Below are positions 17,723 through 26,942 of a stretch of 64,000 nt of DNA, piece by piece (position 1 is the stretch's first letter; every line of letters begins with the position of its first letter). Position numbers and translations under genes: made by a program. The DNA is taken from positions 3,390,010-3,454,009 of the forward strand of contig NZ_AP025314.1 of assembly GCF_036492835.1 (NCBI RefSeq), given 5' to 3'. The notes below the pieces were generated by a model that saw only the letters and a list, made by a program, of their open reading frames with translations, was not told where the DNA came from and did not search any database. The stretch comes from Fulvitalea axinellae. Lineage in GTDB: Bacteria; Bacteroidota; Bacteroidia; Cytophagales; Cyclobacteriaceae.

Positions 17723-19789
17723 TTATTTCAACAGGAAAAAGTCCAACCCTAGTCCAACACGGGCTTCCTTCTTCTTAACGGCTCGCTTGTTCTTTTTCAA
17801 AACAAACTTAACATCAAAAGCATTGTCTACCGGCTCGCAAACGCCCAAATCCACATAAGGCGTAGTCATTCCGCCGTGGTTCGAGCTGAAGTCTTGCGTC
17901 ACCTTCAACTTGCCGTTAACATAAATATCGTAAACTCCCATAGCCGGTCCCACCGCCGCGCAAAGGTTCAGGTGACGCTTTTCAAACTGCTCGGTAATTT
18001 TCACCGATACCGCCTCGTCTTTTTTCTGGAACCAATAGCTTTTCATTGCGCCGTTACTGATTTCGCCCCAAACGCTGATCTTTTTGTCCGATGTCACGTT
18101 ATCGTCCGCCTTGAAGGTGCTCAGGTTTTCGCATTCCAAAGCGCCGTCCACCACAAAGCCGGCACTCTTGGCCTCCTCTACTTCGGCCTGAATATCCGCC
18201 AATGTCGGTGTAGTGGCCGAAGCCATTTCCGGTAACGGATTACGGTTGCTCTTCGCGCCCGGAATAGCGTACCAGTAAGAGTTAGCGCTATACTGAAGGC
18301 GGTGCCAGCTTTTGCGGGTACCGCACGAGGCCTCAAAGTCAAACTTTATCCTTTCCTTAAAAGGAATGGCGTCGAGCGAACGGGTACGCGAGCAAGTGTT
18401 ATACCCTTGCGCCCTTGGGTTACCCACCAACACGTTGCCCAAAAACGGCTTCGAAAACTCATCGGCAGGCGTAGGGACCACACCTCCGGCCCAGCCGTAA
18501 TAGTCTTCCGTTCCCGTACCGAAGTGCGACGGGAAGTTCTTTTGGAAGTCACCGTCCACATACACCTTTTCGTCGCCTTCGCCCCACCAGCCTTGGCGCG
18601 GATTCAGCACTGTCCATTGGTCGCCCACAAAAACGCCCTTGCCTTTTACCTCCACCAAGTTCCAATCGAAGATTGGGAATGTAGGGTACGCGGGGTCCAT
18701 ACGCCAGTTGGCGTGGAAGTGCATCGAACGGTCGGTCCACTCCCAATCGTCCACTATCGCCCGTACTTTTACTTTCACATCTTGCTTGCCGAAGTTCTCG
18801 AAAGCGATATTACCCTCCGTCTTATAAGGCATCGCCCAACGGCAAATCATCTTGCCTTCCGGCGTCACCGTACGTTCCCACATGTGGTACGCCTTTTTGC
18901 CCGGTCCGTTGTTAAAGAAATCCCCGACAGGCGTCCAAACCGTGCGCTCGCCGTCGAAATTAGCCTTCATTACCGTAGAGCGCAGAGCCAGGTTATGGTT
19001 CGTAGCTTCCACTTCGATTTCCAACGCCTTTACCGCTTTGCTTCCTTTTGGCAAAGTCAAGATCCCTTCGTTGCCCGGATTGATAGTCATATCCGCGGTC
19101 AAAACCTTTCCTTCCGTGGCCACTGGAGCCTTTTCCAGAGTCTCGCTTACTTCCGCCACAGTCTTTTTCGCCTTCGTGAACACATCCATGCTGAATGTCT
19201 CAACATCGGTACCCTTCGGGTAAGAGCGATAGTTGATGATATTATAGAACGCCTTATTATCCATCGTCACCTTACAGCTTTTGGCGTAAGGGATCGGCAT
19301 ATACAGGTTGCCCGCACGGGTAGACTCGTCGGCCAAAGGCGCTTTTACGAAGTCTTGGCCCTTGACCAACTCAAAGAAGTTCGCCTCTATCGCCGGCTTT
19401 TCCGCTCCGTCTAGGTAGATGCGGATATTTGCGCCGGTGGTGTTCTTCAGGCCGTAATAAAAACATACCGCCCAAATCTTGGTGATAGCCCCCGGGCCGT
19501 CATCCTCCATCAACACCCACTCTTTTCTTCCGTCGTTCTCTTCGGTACGGATAAAGCCGATACCGTCACTGTCGGCGAACCACCCCGGCTTGTCCGGCGA
19601 TACCGATTCGCGGTTATAACTGCTGGCCTGAAGACAGCGGTATTCCTTTTCGGGAAACGAAGCAATAGCGTCGCGGTCCACCATCTCGTGGAGCAGGCTC
19701 TCGAACGTAACGCGCTTCGGTGCCTCCGTACAGGCCGTAAAAATCATCAGGGCCATTAATAATGCCCCCGCTTGTCGTACGATTTTCAT
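17723..19789 (-). CDS. DUF2961 / GH172-family hydrolase, lipoprotein
   Basis: A 688-residue protein with a lipoprotein signal (LLMALMIFTACTEAP). The core begins FESLLHEMVDRDAIASFPE and ASSYNR, and contains the family motif FPSHFGTGTEDYYGWAGG (roughly mid to two-thirds through) and WWGEGDEKVYVDGD. DUF2961 proteins are now grouped as GH172, whose studied members act on fructofuranosides and arabinofuranosides; the substrate here is unknown. A C-terminal extension of about 150 residues (from about 540) resembles a beta-sandwich. This extra domain is absent from the paralogue that follows on the same strand. The paralogues, with a 130-base gap between them, are probably one transcription unit read from the 21608 side. 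Confidence 0.87.
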   Translation of the reverse strand: MKIVRQAGALLMALMIFTACTEAPKRVTFESLLHEMVDRDAIASFPEKEYRCLQASSYNRESVSPDKPGWFADSDGIGFIRTEENDGRKEWVLMEDDGPGAITKIWAVCFYYGLKNTTGANIRIYLDGAEKPAIEANFFELVKGQDFVKAPLADESTRAGNLYMPIPYAKSCKVTMDNKAFYNIINYRSYPKGTDVETFSMDVFTKAKKTVAEVSETLEKAPVATEGKVLTADMTINPGNEGILTLPKGSKAVKALEIEVEATNHNLALRSTVMKANFDGERTVWTPVGDFFNNGPGKKAYHMWERTVTPEGKMICRWAMPYKTEGNIAFENFGKQDVKVKVRAIVDDWEWTDRSMHFHANWRMDPAYPTFPIFDWNLVEVKGKGVFVGDQWTVLNPRQGWWGEGDEKVYVDGDFQKNFPSHFGTGTEDYYGWAGGVVPTPADEFSKPFLGNVLVGNPRAQGYNTCSRTRSLDAIPFKERIKFDFEASCGTRKSWHRLQYSANSYWYAIPGAKSNRNPLPEMASATTPTLADIQAEVEEAKSAGFVVDGALECENLSTFKADDNVTSDKKISVWGEISNGAMKSYWFQKKDEAVSVKITEQFEKRHLNLCAAVGPAMGVYDIYVNGKLKVTQDFSSNHGGMTTPYVDLGVCEPVDNAFDVKFVLKKNKRAVKKKEARVGLGLDFFLLK

Positions 19790-19919
19790 AAGATCAAATT
19801 ATTAAAAGTAAAAGGCGAAAGACACGGCGCCCGTTGCTGACACGTTTACAGCCCGGCATTTATAACGCGATAGATCCGAGCGTGACTACCGGCCTCCGCC
19901 TTTTCTCAGTTTCAAACCC

Positions 19920-21608
19920 TTACAAACTGTTTATAACGTCTTCCTTTTTCATAGTCACCGGCAGTTTTACACCTTCCGGATCCGGCTGTACGTTGCGCTC
20001 GGCTCCTGGACGGGCATACCAGAAACACGCCGGCGAATAAGTCATCGGCTTTTCGAACGGATGCCAGATCTCCATATCAAACTTCAGCGAAGAAGTGAAC
20101 GGCACGGCATCCAGCCCGCGGTAACGGTTATTGCTCGTGATTCCCACCGCCTTATTGCCCGCGCCGGTAGGTTGAGAGTGGAACGGATAAGAGAAAAACT
20201 GCGGACGGCACCAGGCGTAACCGTAATAATCCTCAGTACCGGTACCGAAGTGCGAAGGGAAAGTCTCGCCGTCAACATAGATTTTCTCGTCGCCTTCGCC
20301 CCACCAGTCCGGGTGCGTGTTGAACAGTGTCAGGTTATCGCCCACCAACACGCCTTTGCCTTTTACCTCCACGTAGTTTCCGTCTCGGCGATAGTCGGTC
20401 TTGATACTGCGGAGCTCTTTCCAAGAGGCGCAGAAATACATGCTGTTCTCATTCCATTCCCAATCGTCCGTACGCACTTCCACTTTCTCCAATATCACGG
20501 GCTGGTCGCCATAGTTACGCACGCGCAGGTCGGCCTTTTTTCGGAAAGGCATAGTCCAGCGCGCCGTCATCAGGCCAGCGGAATCCATCGCCACGTTAAA
20601 GGTAGAGTGAGGCTTGATTTGATAACCCGTGCCGAAAAACTGCCCCAACGGACACCAAACGGTCTTTTCGCCGTCAAAAGAAATTTCCAACACCGTAGAG
20701 CGTAGCGCCTGCTCCATATTATCGGCCTTGATCTTCACCGCCAACTCTTTTACGGCTGAAGAGCCCTTCAGTCTAGCGCGGTAATATTTGCCCGGAGCCA
20801 GAGTATGGTCTTTTACCGAAGCCGCTAACTTTTCGCCACGAGGCGCTCCGTATTTTGTCAAGCGCTCGCCCGTTTCCTTCACCAACTCCCTCGCTTGGTT
20901 CAGGGCCTCCATAGTAAAGCTCTCCACACGCGTACCCGCAGGATAAGTACGGTAGTTTAAGGCGTAATACATCGCCGACCAACCCTTTTGGTGGGCGTAT
21001 TTGCCATGGCCGTCGAAGGTCACTTTACAGCTCTTCTGATAAGGGATAGGCAAGAATAGGTTTCGGCCCCGCCATACGGGATTCTCCGCCTCCTTTGGAG
21101 CCATATAAGAAAAAGGCTCGCCCACCAACCCGTCCGAGCCCAGCAGGTTCTTGTTGTGCATCTCGATAGCCGGAGTCGGGTTACCGTCGATATATACCCT
21201 GATGATGCCGCCGTACTTATAGGCGTTTCCGCCGAGGGTATTCCAAAAACGCACGATGGCGCCCGGACCTTTTACGTCCAGCATCACATCCTCGCGGCGT
21301 CCGTTATTGTCCTCGGTCCGGATATAGTGGCTGAAATCCTTGTTGGCGAACCACCCCTTGCCCCAACGGCTCTGGGCGTCGGCGCCATCTTCGGGATTGT
21401 TCGTTTTGGAATTACGGTCGTAGCTGGATGCCTGTCCCGTAGTGTAGGGAACTTCCGGCCAAGAGGCCAACGCGTCGCGGTTTGCCATTTCGCGGAGCAA
21501 AGACTCCAGACTTACGGCACCGCCTTGGGCAAACAAACCCGCCGATACCAAAAACGCCGAGCAAAAAGCTACGAAACTTTTTGTGGCAGAGATAGATAGA
21601 AACTTCAT
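19920..21608 (-). CDS. DUF2961 / GH172-family hydrolase, secreted
   Basis: A 562-residue paralogue of the neighbouring gene, with a classical signal peptide (FVAFCSAFLVSAGLFAQ) and no lipobox, so it should be periplasmic or secreted. It shares LESLLREMANRDALASWPE, ASSYDRN, DWWGEGDEKIYVDGE and FPSHFGTGTEDYYGYAWC. It lacks the C-terminal extension of the downstream copy. A split between a soluble and a lipid-anchored paralogue suggests sequential or compartment-specific steps on one glycan (inference). It lies just downstream of the second LamG regulator, a natural candidate for its control. Confidence 0.87.
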   Translation of the reverse strand: MKFLSISATKSFVAFCSAFLVSAGLFAQGGAVSLESLLREMANRDALASWPEVPYTTGQASSYDRNSKTNNPEDGADAQSRWGKGWFANKDFSHYIRTEDNNGRREDVMLDVKGPGAIVRFWNTLGGNAYKYGGIIRVYIDGNPTPAIEMHNKNLLGSDGLVGEPFSYMAPKEAENPVWRGRNLFLPIPYQKSCKVTFDGHGKYAHQKGWSAMYYALNYRTYPAGTRVESFTMEALNQARELVKETGERLTKYGAPRGEKLAASVKDHTLAPGKYYRARLKGSSAVKELAVKIKADNMEQALRSTVLEISFDGEKTVWCPLGQFFGTGYQIKPHSTFNVAMDSAGLMTARWTMPFRKKADLRVRNYGDQPVILEKVEVRTDDWEWNENSMYFCASWKELRSIKTDYRRDGNYVEVKGKGVLVGDNLTLFNTHPDWWGEGDEKIYVDGETFPSHFGTGTEDYYGYAWCRPQFFSYPFHSQPTGAGNKAVGITSNNRYRGLDAVPFTSSLKFDMEIWHPFEKPMTYSPACFWYARPGAERNVQPDPEGVKLPVTMKKEDVINSL

Positions 21609-21760
21609 GTCTTCCAGATTTTCTGACTAAAAAATTCAGAAACGATTATAAGTTCCGGAAGGGTAGTAAACGGATTATTACGGGGTAGCGCAGGGTTAGC
21701 AAAGTACTTTTGTGCCGAAAAGCAACATAAATCGAACGATAGTCCCCCTTGCGGGCCACA

Positions 21761-23803
21761 TCAGTCGGCGGCGCGCAGTTCCGACTGGCGCCGCACTTTC
21801 CGGGCCTCGGTGGACTGTCCCCGGGCGTCGAGGGCCACGGCCAGGGCTTCGGCGCATTCCTCAAAATACGGGTCATGTTTAAGCAATACCCTAAGGAGCT
21901 TTTCGCGGGTATTACCGGACAAACCTGAACCTGGATGCCCCCATAGGTCGAAACAGCGGCGTAACAGGTCGTCGGTGCGGGAACGGAAAGTATCCAGCGC
22001 CTCGTTGTTTACGAAAGGTATAAAGCGCCCTTTGGCCAATATCGCGCAAGCCTCATGGGCCGCTTCCGCCATGCCCGAATCCGTCAAGGCCACCAGCCTA
22101 GAGTAATCGCAGGCCAAGGCTTCGCTCACCTTTACCTCCCATACGCGCCGGCCGTCCTCAAAAACCAAATTTACGTCGCCTCCCTGTTCAAGGGCTTCGC
22201 GTATCCGGCGGATAGACACCCCTCTATTGTTCTTTGACTTGCCGGAAGAATACCCCGGCCAAAAAGCGTCATTAAGTTCCTGAGTAGTCGCGGGCTCGCC
22301 GTGCAGGCATTTCAAAAACAAGTACACGAATATTTCCCTAAGCTTAGGGGGCAGACCCTTGGCCAAATTCTCGCCTTGAGCGTCAGGGACGTAAAATTCG
22401 CCGAACAACCGTATCTCCCTTATTCCTTGTTCCTCCTTTTCTTCCGTCGCCACCGTTTGGGGCACCGCTACCGTTACCCTTTCCGCCCGGGGCTTCGCAG
22501 TACGCGAACGAAAGTACTTGTACCCAACGAACAACAATAACACCCCGATGACCGTCGCAAGAGCGATAAGCCAACCTACCGGCCAAGAATCATCGCCCTC
22601 GGGGATTCCCAATCCGGCGAACGTCCCCTCACGGTCACGCAACAAGCGAATTTCGGAAGGGCTAAGTTCACGGGTCCAGTAGCCCACATCCCACATCAGG
22701 CCCTCAAAGTCGAAATTCCAGAAATCGGAACCCAGCTCCAAGCTCATCTCCGGCTCGCGCCAAAGGTTTACCATAGGAACGGCGCCGGCGTTCTCCCCGT
22801 TGAAATAAAAACGAACCGAATCTTTTTCCAAAAATGTCACGGCTATATGGCTGGGACGGTCAGTGGGAATCCGGATACGGGTGGAATGATGGTCATGGGT
22901 ATTCGGTGTGGTAAACATCAGTCTGCCACTCGAATTCAAACGAAGAACAAACGCGTTGCCCACATTTACTATCGCGTCTATAGCCTGTACATTGACCGGC
23001 GCTACCCAAGCGGCCACTGTCCCCGAATTTCCGGAGAGCACCTTGCCTGTAGATGGAGTACCGCCCGCCAAAGAAGCCGGAAATGACAACCCCACGCCGC
23101 CCGCGCCCGGCAAGGGAGCTGTTACCAGGCTATCCGCATTCAGAATGTTCGCTCGCAAAGCCTTGTTCGTTCGGCCCGAGAAATAAGACAGTCCCTCGGT
23201 TGCCACTTCTTCCATTGAAGTGGAGCCATACAGTAGCTTGACTTCCTCCGCATCCAGCCTTTTTTTATATAACTTGGGCTTGGCCATACGCCCTTTGAAA
23301 TGGCTCTTCCACTCAAATCCCCCTACCTTTATGCGGATACTGCGCTTGCCGCCACCAAAGTCCCAAGAAGTGCTATCCTTTTGCTGACCGTTTTGGAACA
23401 CCGTCAGGCTCTTGCCTTTCTGGTAAGAAAACACGAAATGTTGCCAAGACCGTTCCGCCACAGCCACGCTATCCAACTTTACTCCCCGCCTTTGCGGATT
23501 CAAGACCAAAAGTTCGCGGTTAAGCCTATTGATATTCACTACGCAATTGGATCCGATAGAAAAGATAGTCCTGTTCGTCTCTTGTAATACGGCGGGCTTC
23601 AGCCAAACGGAGAAACTGAAATCGTCGCTTACGTCCAATAGTCCCAAATCAATATAATCGTCCTCGCCATCCAGCTCATAGCAAGGCCCCATCATCCGGT
23701 CAGTGGCGTTCTCGCCGCTGAGGACTTGGCACGTAGCCGTGGCCACAAAAAAAAGAAGACCCAAACAAGTAAAAAGAAACCTCATGATAATGCCGTACTT
23801 CAT
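21761..23803 (-). CDS. Second LamG-LamG-TM-SARP-like membrane regulator
   Basis: The ATG at 23803 gives 680 residues with a signal (MRFLFTCLGLLFFVATATC); the ATG at 23785 is an equally workable start. Layout matches the protein at 14550-16616. LamG 1 (about 35-195: FSFSVWLKP, ISFSYQ-type strands) and LamG 2 (about 225-390: VAAWVAPV, VRFYFNGENAG, MWDVGYWTRELSPSEIRLL) are followed by one membrane helix (WPVGWLIALATVIGVLLLFV) and a basic linker. The winged helix has IRLFGEFYVPD, PKLREIFVYLFLKCLHGE, TTQELNDAFWPGY and NNRGVSIRRIREAL. A helical BTAD-like tail ends the protein. The gene is directly upstream of the two GH172 genes on the same strand. Confidence 0.8.
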   Translation of the reverse strand: MKYGIIMRFLFTCLGLLFFVATATCQVLSGENATDRMMGPCYELDGEDDYIDLGLLDVSDDFSFSVWLKPAVLQETNRTIFSIGSNCVVNINRLNRELLVLNPQRRGVKLDSVAVAERSWQHFVFSYQKGKSLTVFQNGQQKDSTSWDFGGGKRSIRIKVGGFEWKSHFKGRMAKPKLYKKRLDAEEVKLLYGSTSMEEVATEGLSYFSGRTNKALRANILNADSLVTAPLPGAGGVGLSFPASLAGGTPSTGKVLSGNSGTVAAWVAPVNVQAIDAIVNVGNAFVLRLNSSGRLMFTTPNTHDHHSTRIRIPTDRPSHIAVTFLEKDSVRFYFNGENAGAVPMVNLWREPEMSLELGSDFWNFDFEGLMWDVGYWTRELSPSEIRLLRDREGTFAGLGIPEGDDSWPVGWLIALATVIGVLLLFVGYKYFRSRTAKPRAERVTVAVPQTVATEEKEEQGIREIRLFGEFYVPDAQGENLAKGLPPKLREIFVYLFLKCLHGEPATTQELNDAFWPGYSSGKSKNNRGVSIRRIREALEQGGDVNLVFEDGRRVWEVKVSEALACDYSRLVALTDSGMAEAAHEACAILAKGRFIPFVNNEALDTFRSRTDDLLRRCFDLWGHPGSGLSGNTREKLLRVLLKHDPYFEECAEALAVALDARGQSTEARKVRRQSELRAAD

Positions 23804-24031
23804 GCCCAACTCGCCGCCGACCGTAATAAGGGGACGGCCCCGGACGCAAAATGCCTAATATTCGGGAATCTGTCAACGGAAATGCCCAAATACCCGGAAA
23901 AGAGGAAAAACAGCCGACCGAAACGGTTTAGCTTCCCACAAACAAGCAAAAACATACGTCCGTATCACGACAACCATTAGGTGAGGGCACGGAACGTGCG
24001 CCTTAATTGGCATAAGCACAAAGAACGCGTC

Positions 24032-24607
24032 ATGAAAACCATCCGCTACTCGCACCTCAACACCCACGAGCGCCTGTATATAAGCGCCATGCTCGACGAG
24101 GGCGCCTCCGTCAGGCGCATAGCGGAAGACCTTGACCGCTCGCCCTCCACCATAAGCCGGGAGATACGCCGCAACAGCGCATCCGGCAAGTATAACCCCG
24201 GCACCGCCCAAAGCCTCTATACCGCGCGCAAACGCTGGTACGGATCATTCCGCAACCCGCAAAGCCGGCGCAAAATTCCCGCAAAACCCCGCTGGCGCCC
24301 CGCACGCATACCCCGAACCCATATCTGCTGGCACTCCGACACCCTCCACTACCACCGTTCCGAATCGTTCTGGAAGCGGGCGGGATTCCCTAGCAGGGCA
24401 AAGGAAAGGGCAAAACCCATCTTCCGCATGGATGATAAGCCCCAACACTACCGCGATATGACACCACTGGCCAAACTACTCCTTGCCCATATCCGCCTAC
24501 AAAAAGCCGAAAGCGAACGAAAAACATTCTACACGCCCCTCCAAGCGCATAAAACGCTAAGCCCTCCCCTTTCGGAAAGGCCTGCGGAAATGGCATTGGC
24601 GGGATAA
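24032..24607 (+). CDS. IS30-type HTH protein without transposase catalytic domain
   Basis: From the ATG at 24032 the product is 191 residues. Its first 50 match the HTH_38 domain at the N-terminus of IS30 transposases (YSHLNTHERLYISAMLDEGA, IAEDLDRSPSTISREIRRN). The remainder is rich in Arg, Pro and His and shows no DDE-type integrase core. It is therefore either a truncated IS30 relic or a stand-alone DNA-binding protein. I see no terminal inverted repeats. It stands at the border between the glycan region and AT-richer DNA, which fits an old insertion point. Confidence 0.6.
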   Translation: MKTIRYSHLNTHERLYISAMLDEGASVRRIAEDLDRSPSTISREIRRNSASGKYNPGTAQSLYTARKRWYGSFRNPQSRRKIPAKPRWRPARIPRTHICWHSDTLHYHRSESFWKRAGFPSRAKERAKPIFRMDDKPQHYRDMTPLAKLLLAHIRLQKAESERKTFYTPLQAHKTLSPPLSERPAEMALAG

Positions 24608-24973
24608 CTATGCCCTCTTACGGCTTACTGGCCGGTTTATCACCCTGATTTGTTTCTTCTTGAATTAATTGGTCATGAAAAAGGCCCGCAAACCAAACTT
24701 TGCGGGCTTTTTTTTCCTTCTCGATCTTAATCGAGGGTATTACGAATACCGTGAGAGGTATTGGTTAGAGCGTTGCGGTTGGTCACGTAAAATCACTTCC
24801 AAAGCATCAAGTCACGACGGACCTTTTTAAGGGGCTTTCTTCTCTCAAGGAAAATCTCACCATTTCTTTTCCCATTATATTTGCTTGAATATTACACCCG
24901 AAAAATTTTCACACTCAACTCGATTTCACTAAAATCCAGTGCATTTATCTTCAATGAAAACTTTTCAATTACA
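24608..24973. other. Noncoding stretch with terminator
   Basis: This 366-base gap holds one clear terminator (24684-24716). After it the sequence becomes AT-rich and carries no promoter match I can defend. A TTG-started frame from 24881 runs into the next gene but adds no recognisable residues. Confidence 0.5.
24684..24716 (+). terminator. Rho-independent terminator
   Basis: GCCCGCAAA (24684-24692) pairs with TTTGCGGGC (24699-24707) around a 6-base loop, followed by nine T residues. It ends transcription of the HTH gene and insulates the downstream cluster. Confidence 0.88.
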
Positions 24974-25606
24974 ATGTTCAACTTTTTAAGACGACGATAT
25001 ATCCGAAAAGTATATACGCACATCCAAAACCACCGACCAGACAAAGCTCGACACACTCTTAAATGTATCGATCGTGACATACGATTGGAACGCATATATT
25101 ACAACGAAACAGCCTTCTCTATTTTCAGAACAAATTATCGCAATACAGAAATACAAAAACTCGAAGAGCTTTGCCCTCCCGAACTTAAAGAGTATTGCTT
25201 TTTTGATAAAACTAAATTCTGGCGATATTTTTACAACCGACTCCTTCAGGAAAAAAATTACAAAGAAATGGAGCGTACATTAGCTGGAACTCTGTACCGA
25301 TACGATCCCGTACTGTATCACATATATGGCTTATACAACAAAGAGATTGGCAATATACAAACGGCCCAAAAGTTCCTCTTTCTAAGTGGCATATACACCC
25401 CTGATACAAAAGGTCTTTCTGACGCTTTCTATAACCGACTCAAAAACGGGCACGCAAACGAATTCTGGGGCTTAGTTCCAGAACCATTTTTAAGCAAAAG
25501 AGACCGCCATAAATTTCCTGCCCCACTTATAAAGAAGTTAAGCGAACTACCTGTTCCCAAGTGGCTATTCACCCCAAAAAAAGCATCGTCAGGTATTCGT
25601 CCATAA
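24974..25606 (+). CDS. Unknown helical protein, first gene of the kinase/Thg1-like cluster
   Basis: The ATG at 24974 (MFNFLRRRYIRKVYTHI) gives 210 residues; a TTG at 24881 would add 31 residues of low-complexity sequence. The product is basic and mostly helical, with many Tyr, Phe and Arg. It has a TPR-like stretch (LYHIYGLYNKEIGNIQTAQK then FLFLSGIYTPDTKGL), weakly reminiscent of the DUF6584 type, but I cannot confirm that. Base composition is clearly more AT-rich than the genes on either side, which suggests transfer. It ends 12 bases before the P-loop kinase gene, so the three genes are probably one operon. The function is unknown. Confidence 0.7.
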   Translation: MFNFLRRRYIRKVYTHIQNHRPDKARHTLKCIDRDIRLERIYYNETAFSIFRTNYRNTEIQKLEELCPPELKEYCFFDKTKFWRYFYNRLLQEKNYKEMERTLAGTLYRYDPVLYHIYGLYNKEIGNIQTAQKFLFLSGIYTPDTKGLSDAFYNRLKNGHANEFWGLVPEPFLSKRDRHKFPAPLIKKLSELPVPKWLFTPKKASSGIRP

Positions 25607-25618
25607 TCAAGAAGAAGT

Positions 25619-26065
25619 ATGCAAGCGATTATATTTACAGGTATCCAAGCCTCAGGAAAGTCAACTTTCTACAAAGACAACTTTTTCAATAGCCATATCC
25701 GTATCAGTATGGATTTGCTTAACACCAGAAACAAGGAGAACCGATTTCTGGAGACCTGCGTCCAAACATCCTCAAAGTTTGTTATCGACAATACGAATCC
25801 GACCGCTGAAGAACGGAAGAAATACATCAACTTGGCCAAAGAGAACAAGTACGAGGTAATCGGGTACTATTTCAGCACATCAATACAGGACGCTTTCAGG
25901 CGGAATGATTTGCGGTCGGGAAAAGAGCGAATACCGGAAGTTGGGATTAGGGATTGCCGAAACAAACTGGAAATACCCGAATACAAAGAGGGCTTTGACA
26001 AACTGTATTTTGTAAGGATTACCGAAAACGGATTTTTAGTAGACGATTGGAAAGATGAGATTTGA
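25619..26065 (+). CDS. P-loop nucleotide kinase (AAA_33 / polynucleotide-kinase-like)
   Basis: A 148-residue protein with a Walker A motif, FTGIQASGKSTFY (residues about 6-18). An Asp in IRISMDLLN fits the kinase active site, and KFVIDNTNPTAEERKKYI is the DNTN motif seen in small kinases related to T4 polynucleotide kinase. Arg residues in AFRRNDLRSGKERIPE suit the lid. The protein is short and single-domain. It overlaps the start of the Thg1-like gene by 11 bases, so the two are translationally coupled. Kinase plus 3'-5' polymerase is consistent with end-healing of damaged RNA (inference). No phosphatase or ligase is adjacent. Confidence 0.85.
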   Translation: MQAIIFTGIQASGKSTFYKDNFFNSHIRISMDLLNTRNKENRFLETCVQTSSKFVIDNTNPTAEERKKYINLAKENKYEVIGYYFSTSIQDAFRRNDLRSGKERIPEVGIRDCRNKLEIPEYKEGFDKLYFVRITENGFLVDDWKDEI

Positions 26066-26813
26066 CGAACTAGACAGCAAACTAAGAGTATACGAGACCG
26101 CATACGATTTCTCTGTTCCGCCTAACATATATCTGGTGGCCCGAATAGATGGCCGGAGCTTCACGCGCTTGACTAAAGAGAAACATCCGTTCGACAGGCC
26201 TTTCGACGAACGCTTCCGCGACATGATGGTAGAGACCACAAAGCATCTGATGCAGTGTGGTTTCAAAATCGTATACGGGTATACGGAAAGCGATGAGATA
26301 TCCCTCCTTTTCGATTTCCACGAAGACGCCTTTTCCCGAAAACCGCGTAAATACAATTCTATATTGGCCGGCGAAGCCAGCGCCAAGTTCTCACTACTGT
26401 TGGGGGATATAGGGGCTTTCGATTGCCGAATCTCCCAATTGCCGAGGCCCGAAGACGTAATAAATTATTTTAGGTGGAGACACGAGGACGCCCACAGGAA
26501 CTCGCTTAACGCACACTGTTATTGGATGCTAAGAGAACAAGGAAAATCTTCCGCAGAAGCGACAAAAGCGATATCGGGCAAGTCCGTGGCGTTCAAAAAC
26601 CAGCTCTTATTCGAGAACGGCGTTAACTTCAACAATATTCCCGCATGGCAAAAAAGAGGCGTAGGCCTTTACTGGACCAACAGCGAGAAAACAGGCTGGA
26701 ACCCCGTCAAGCAAGAAGAGACCGTCACTACAAGAAAAACGATAGCCGTTGACCTTGACTTACCAATGGGCGCACAATACAACCGCTTCGTAGCTAGCCT
26801 AGTAAATAAGTGA
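26055..26813 (+). CDS. Thg1-like protein (tRNA-His guanylyltransferase family, 3'-5' polymerase)
   Basis: A 252-residue protein with the Thg1 catalytic palm. ARIDGRSFTRLTK contains the first metal Asp (about 32), and YGYTESDEISLLF contains the second acidic pair (about 80-81). RKYNSILAGEASAKFS is also conserved, as is HRNSLNAHCYWMLRE near the middle. Eukaryotic Thg1 adds G-1 to tRNA-His. Bacterial Thg1-like proteins mainly rebuild 5'-truncated tRNAs with a template. Bacteria encode G-1 in tRNA-His, so repair is the better guess here. The neighbouring kinase could supply or prepare 5' ends. The gene lies in AT-richer DNA than its flanks and is probably acquired. Confidence 0.92.
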   Translation: MRFDELDSKLRVYETAYDFSVPPNIYLVARIDGRSFTRLTKEKHPFDRPFDERFRDMMVETTKHLMQCGFKIVYGYTESDEISLLFDFHEDAFSRKPRKYNSILAGEASAKFSLLLGDIGAFDCRISQLPRPEDVINYFRWRHEDAHRNSLNAHCYWMLREQGKSSAEATKAISGKSVAFKNQLLFENGVNFNNIPAWQKRGVGLYWTNSEKTGWNPVKQEETVTTRKTIAVDLDLPMGAQYNRFVASLVNK

Positions 26814-26942
26814 ACTTAAGCTACCAGCTTCAAATACGTTCTAAAAAATATAAATTTTTTCACCTCCTCGAACCCGCTCCGGCACAGGGCTTGCGATTGT
26901 CTGGTTAACTGTAACTTGTTTAACCCAAACATATTCAAGCCC

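Noticed and set aside
23804..24031. Terminal inverted repeats for an IS30 element around the HTH gene
   Set aside because: I compared the flanks by eye and found no matching ends or target duplication.
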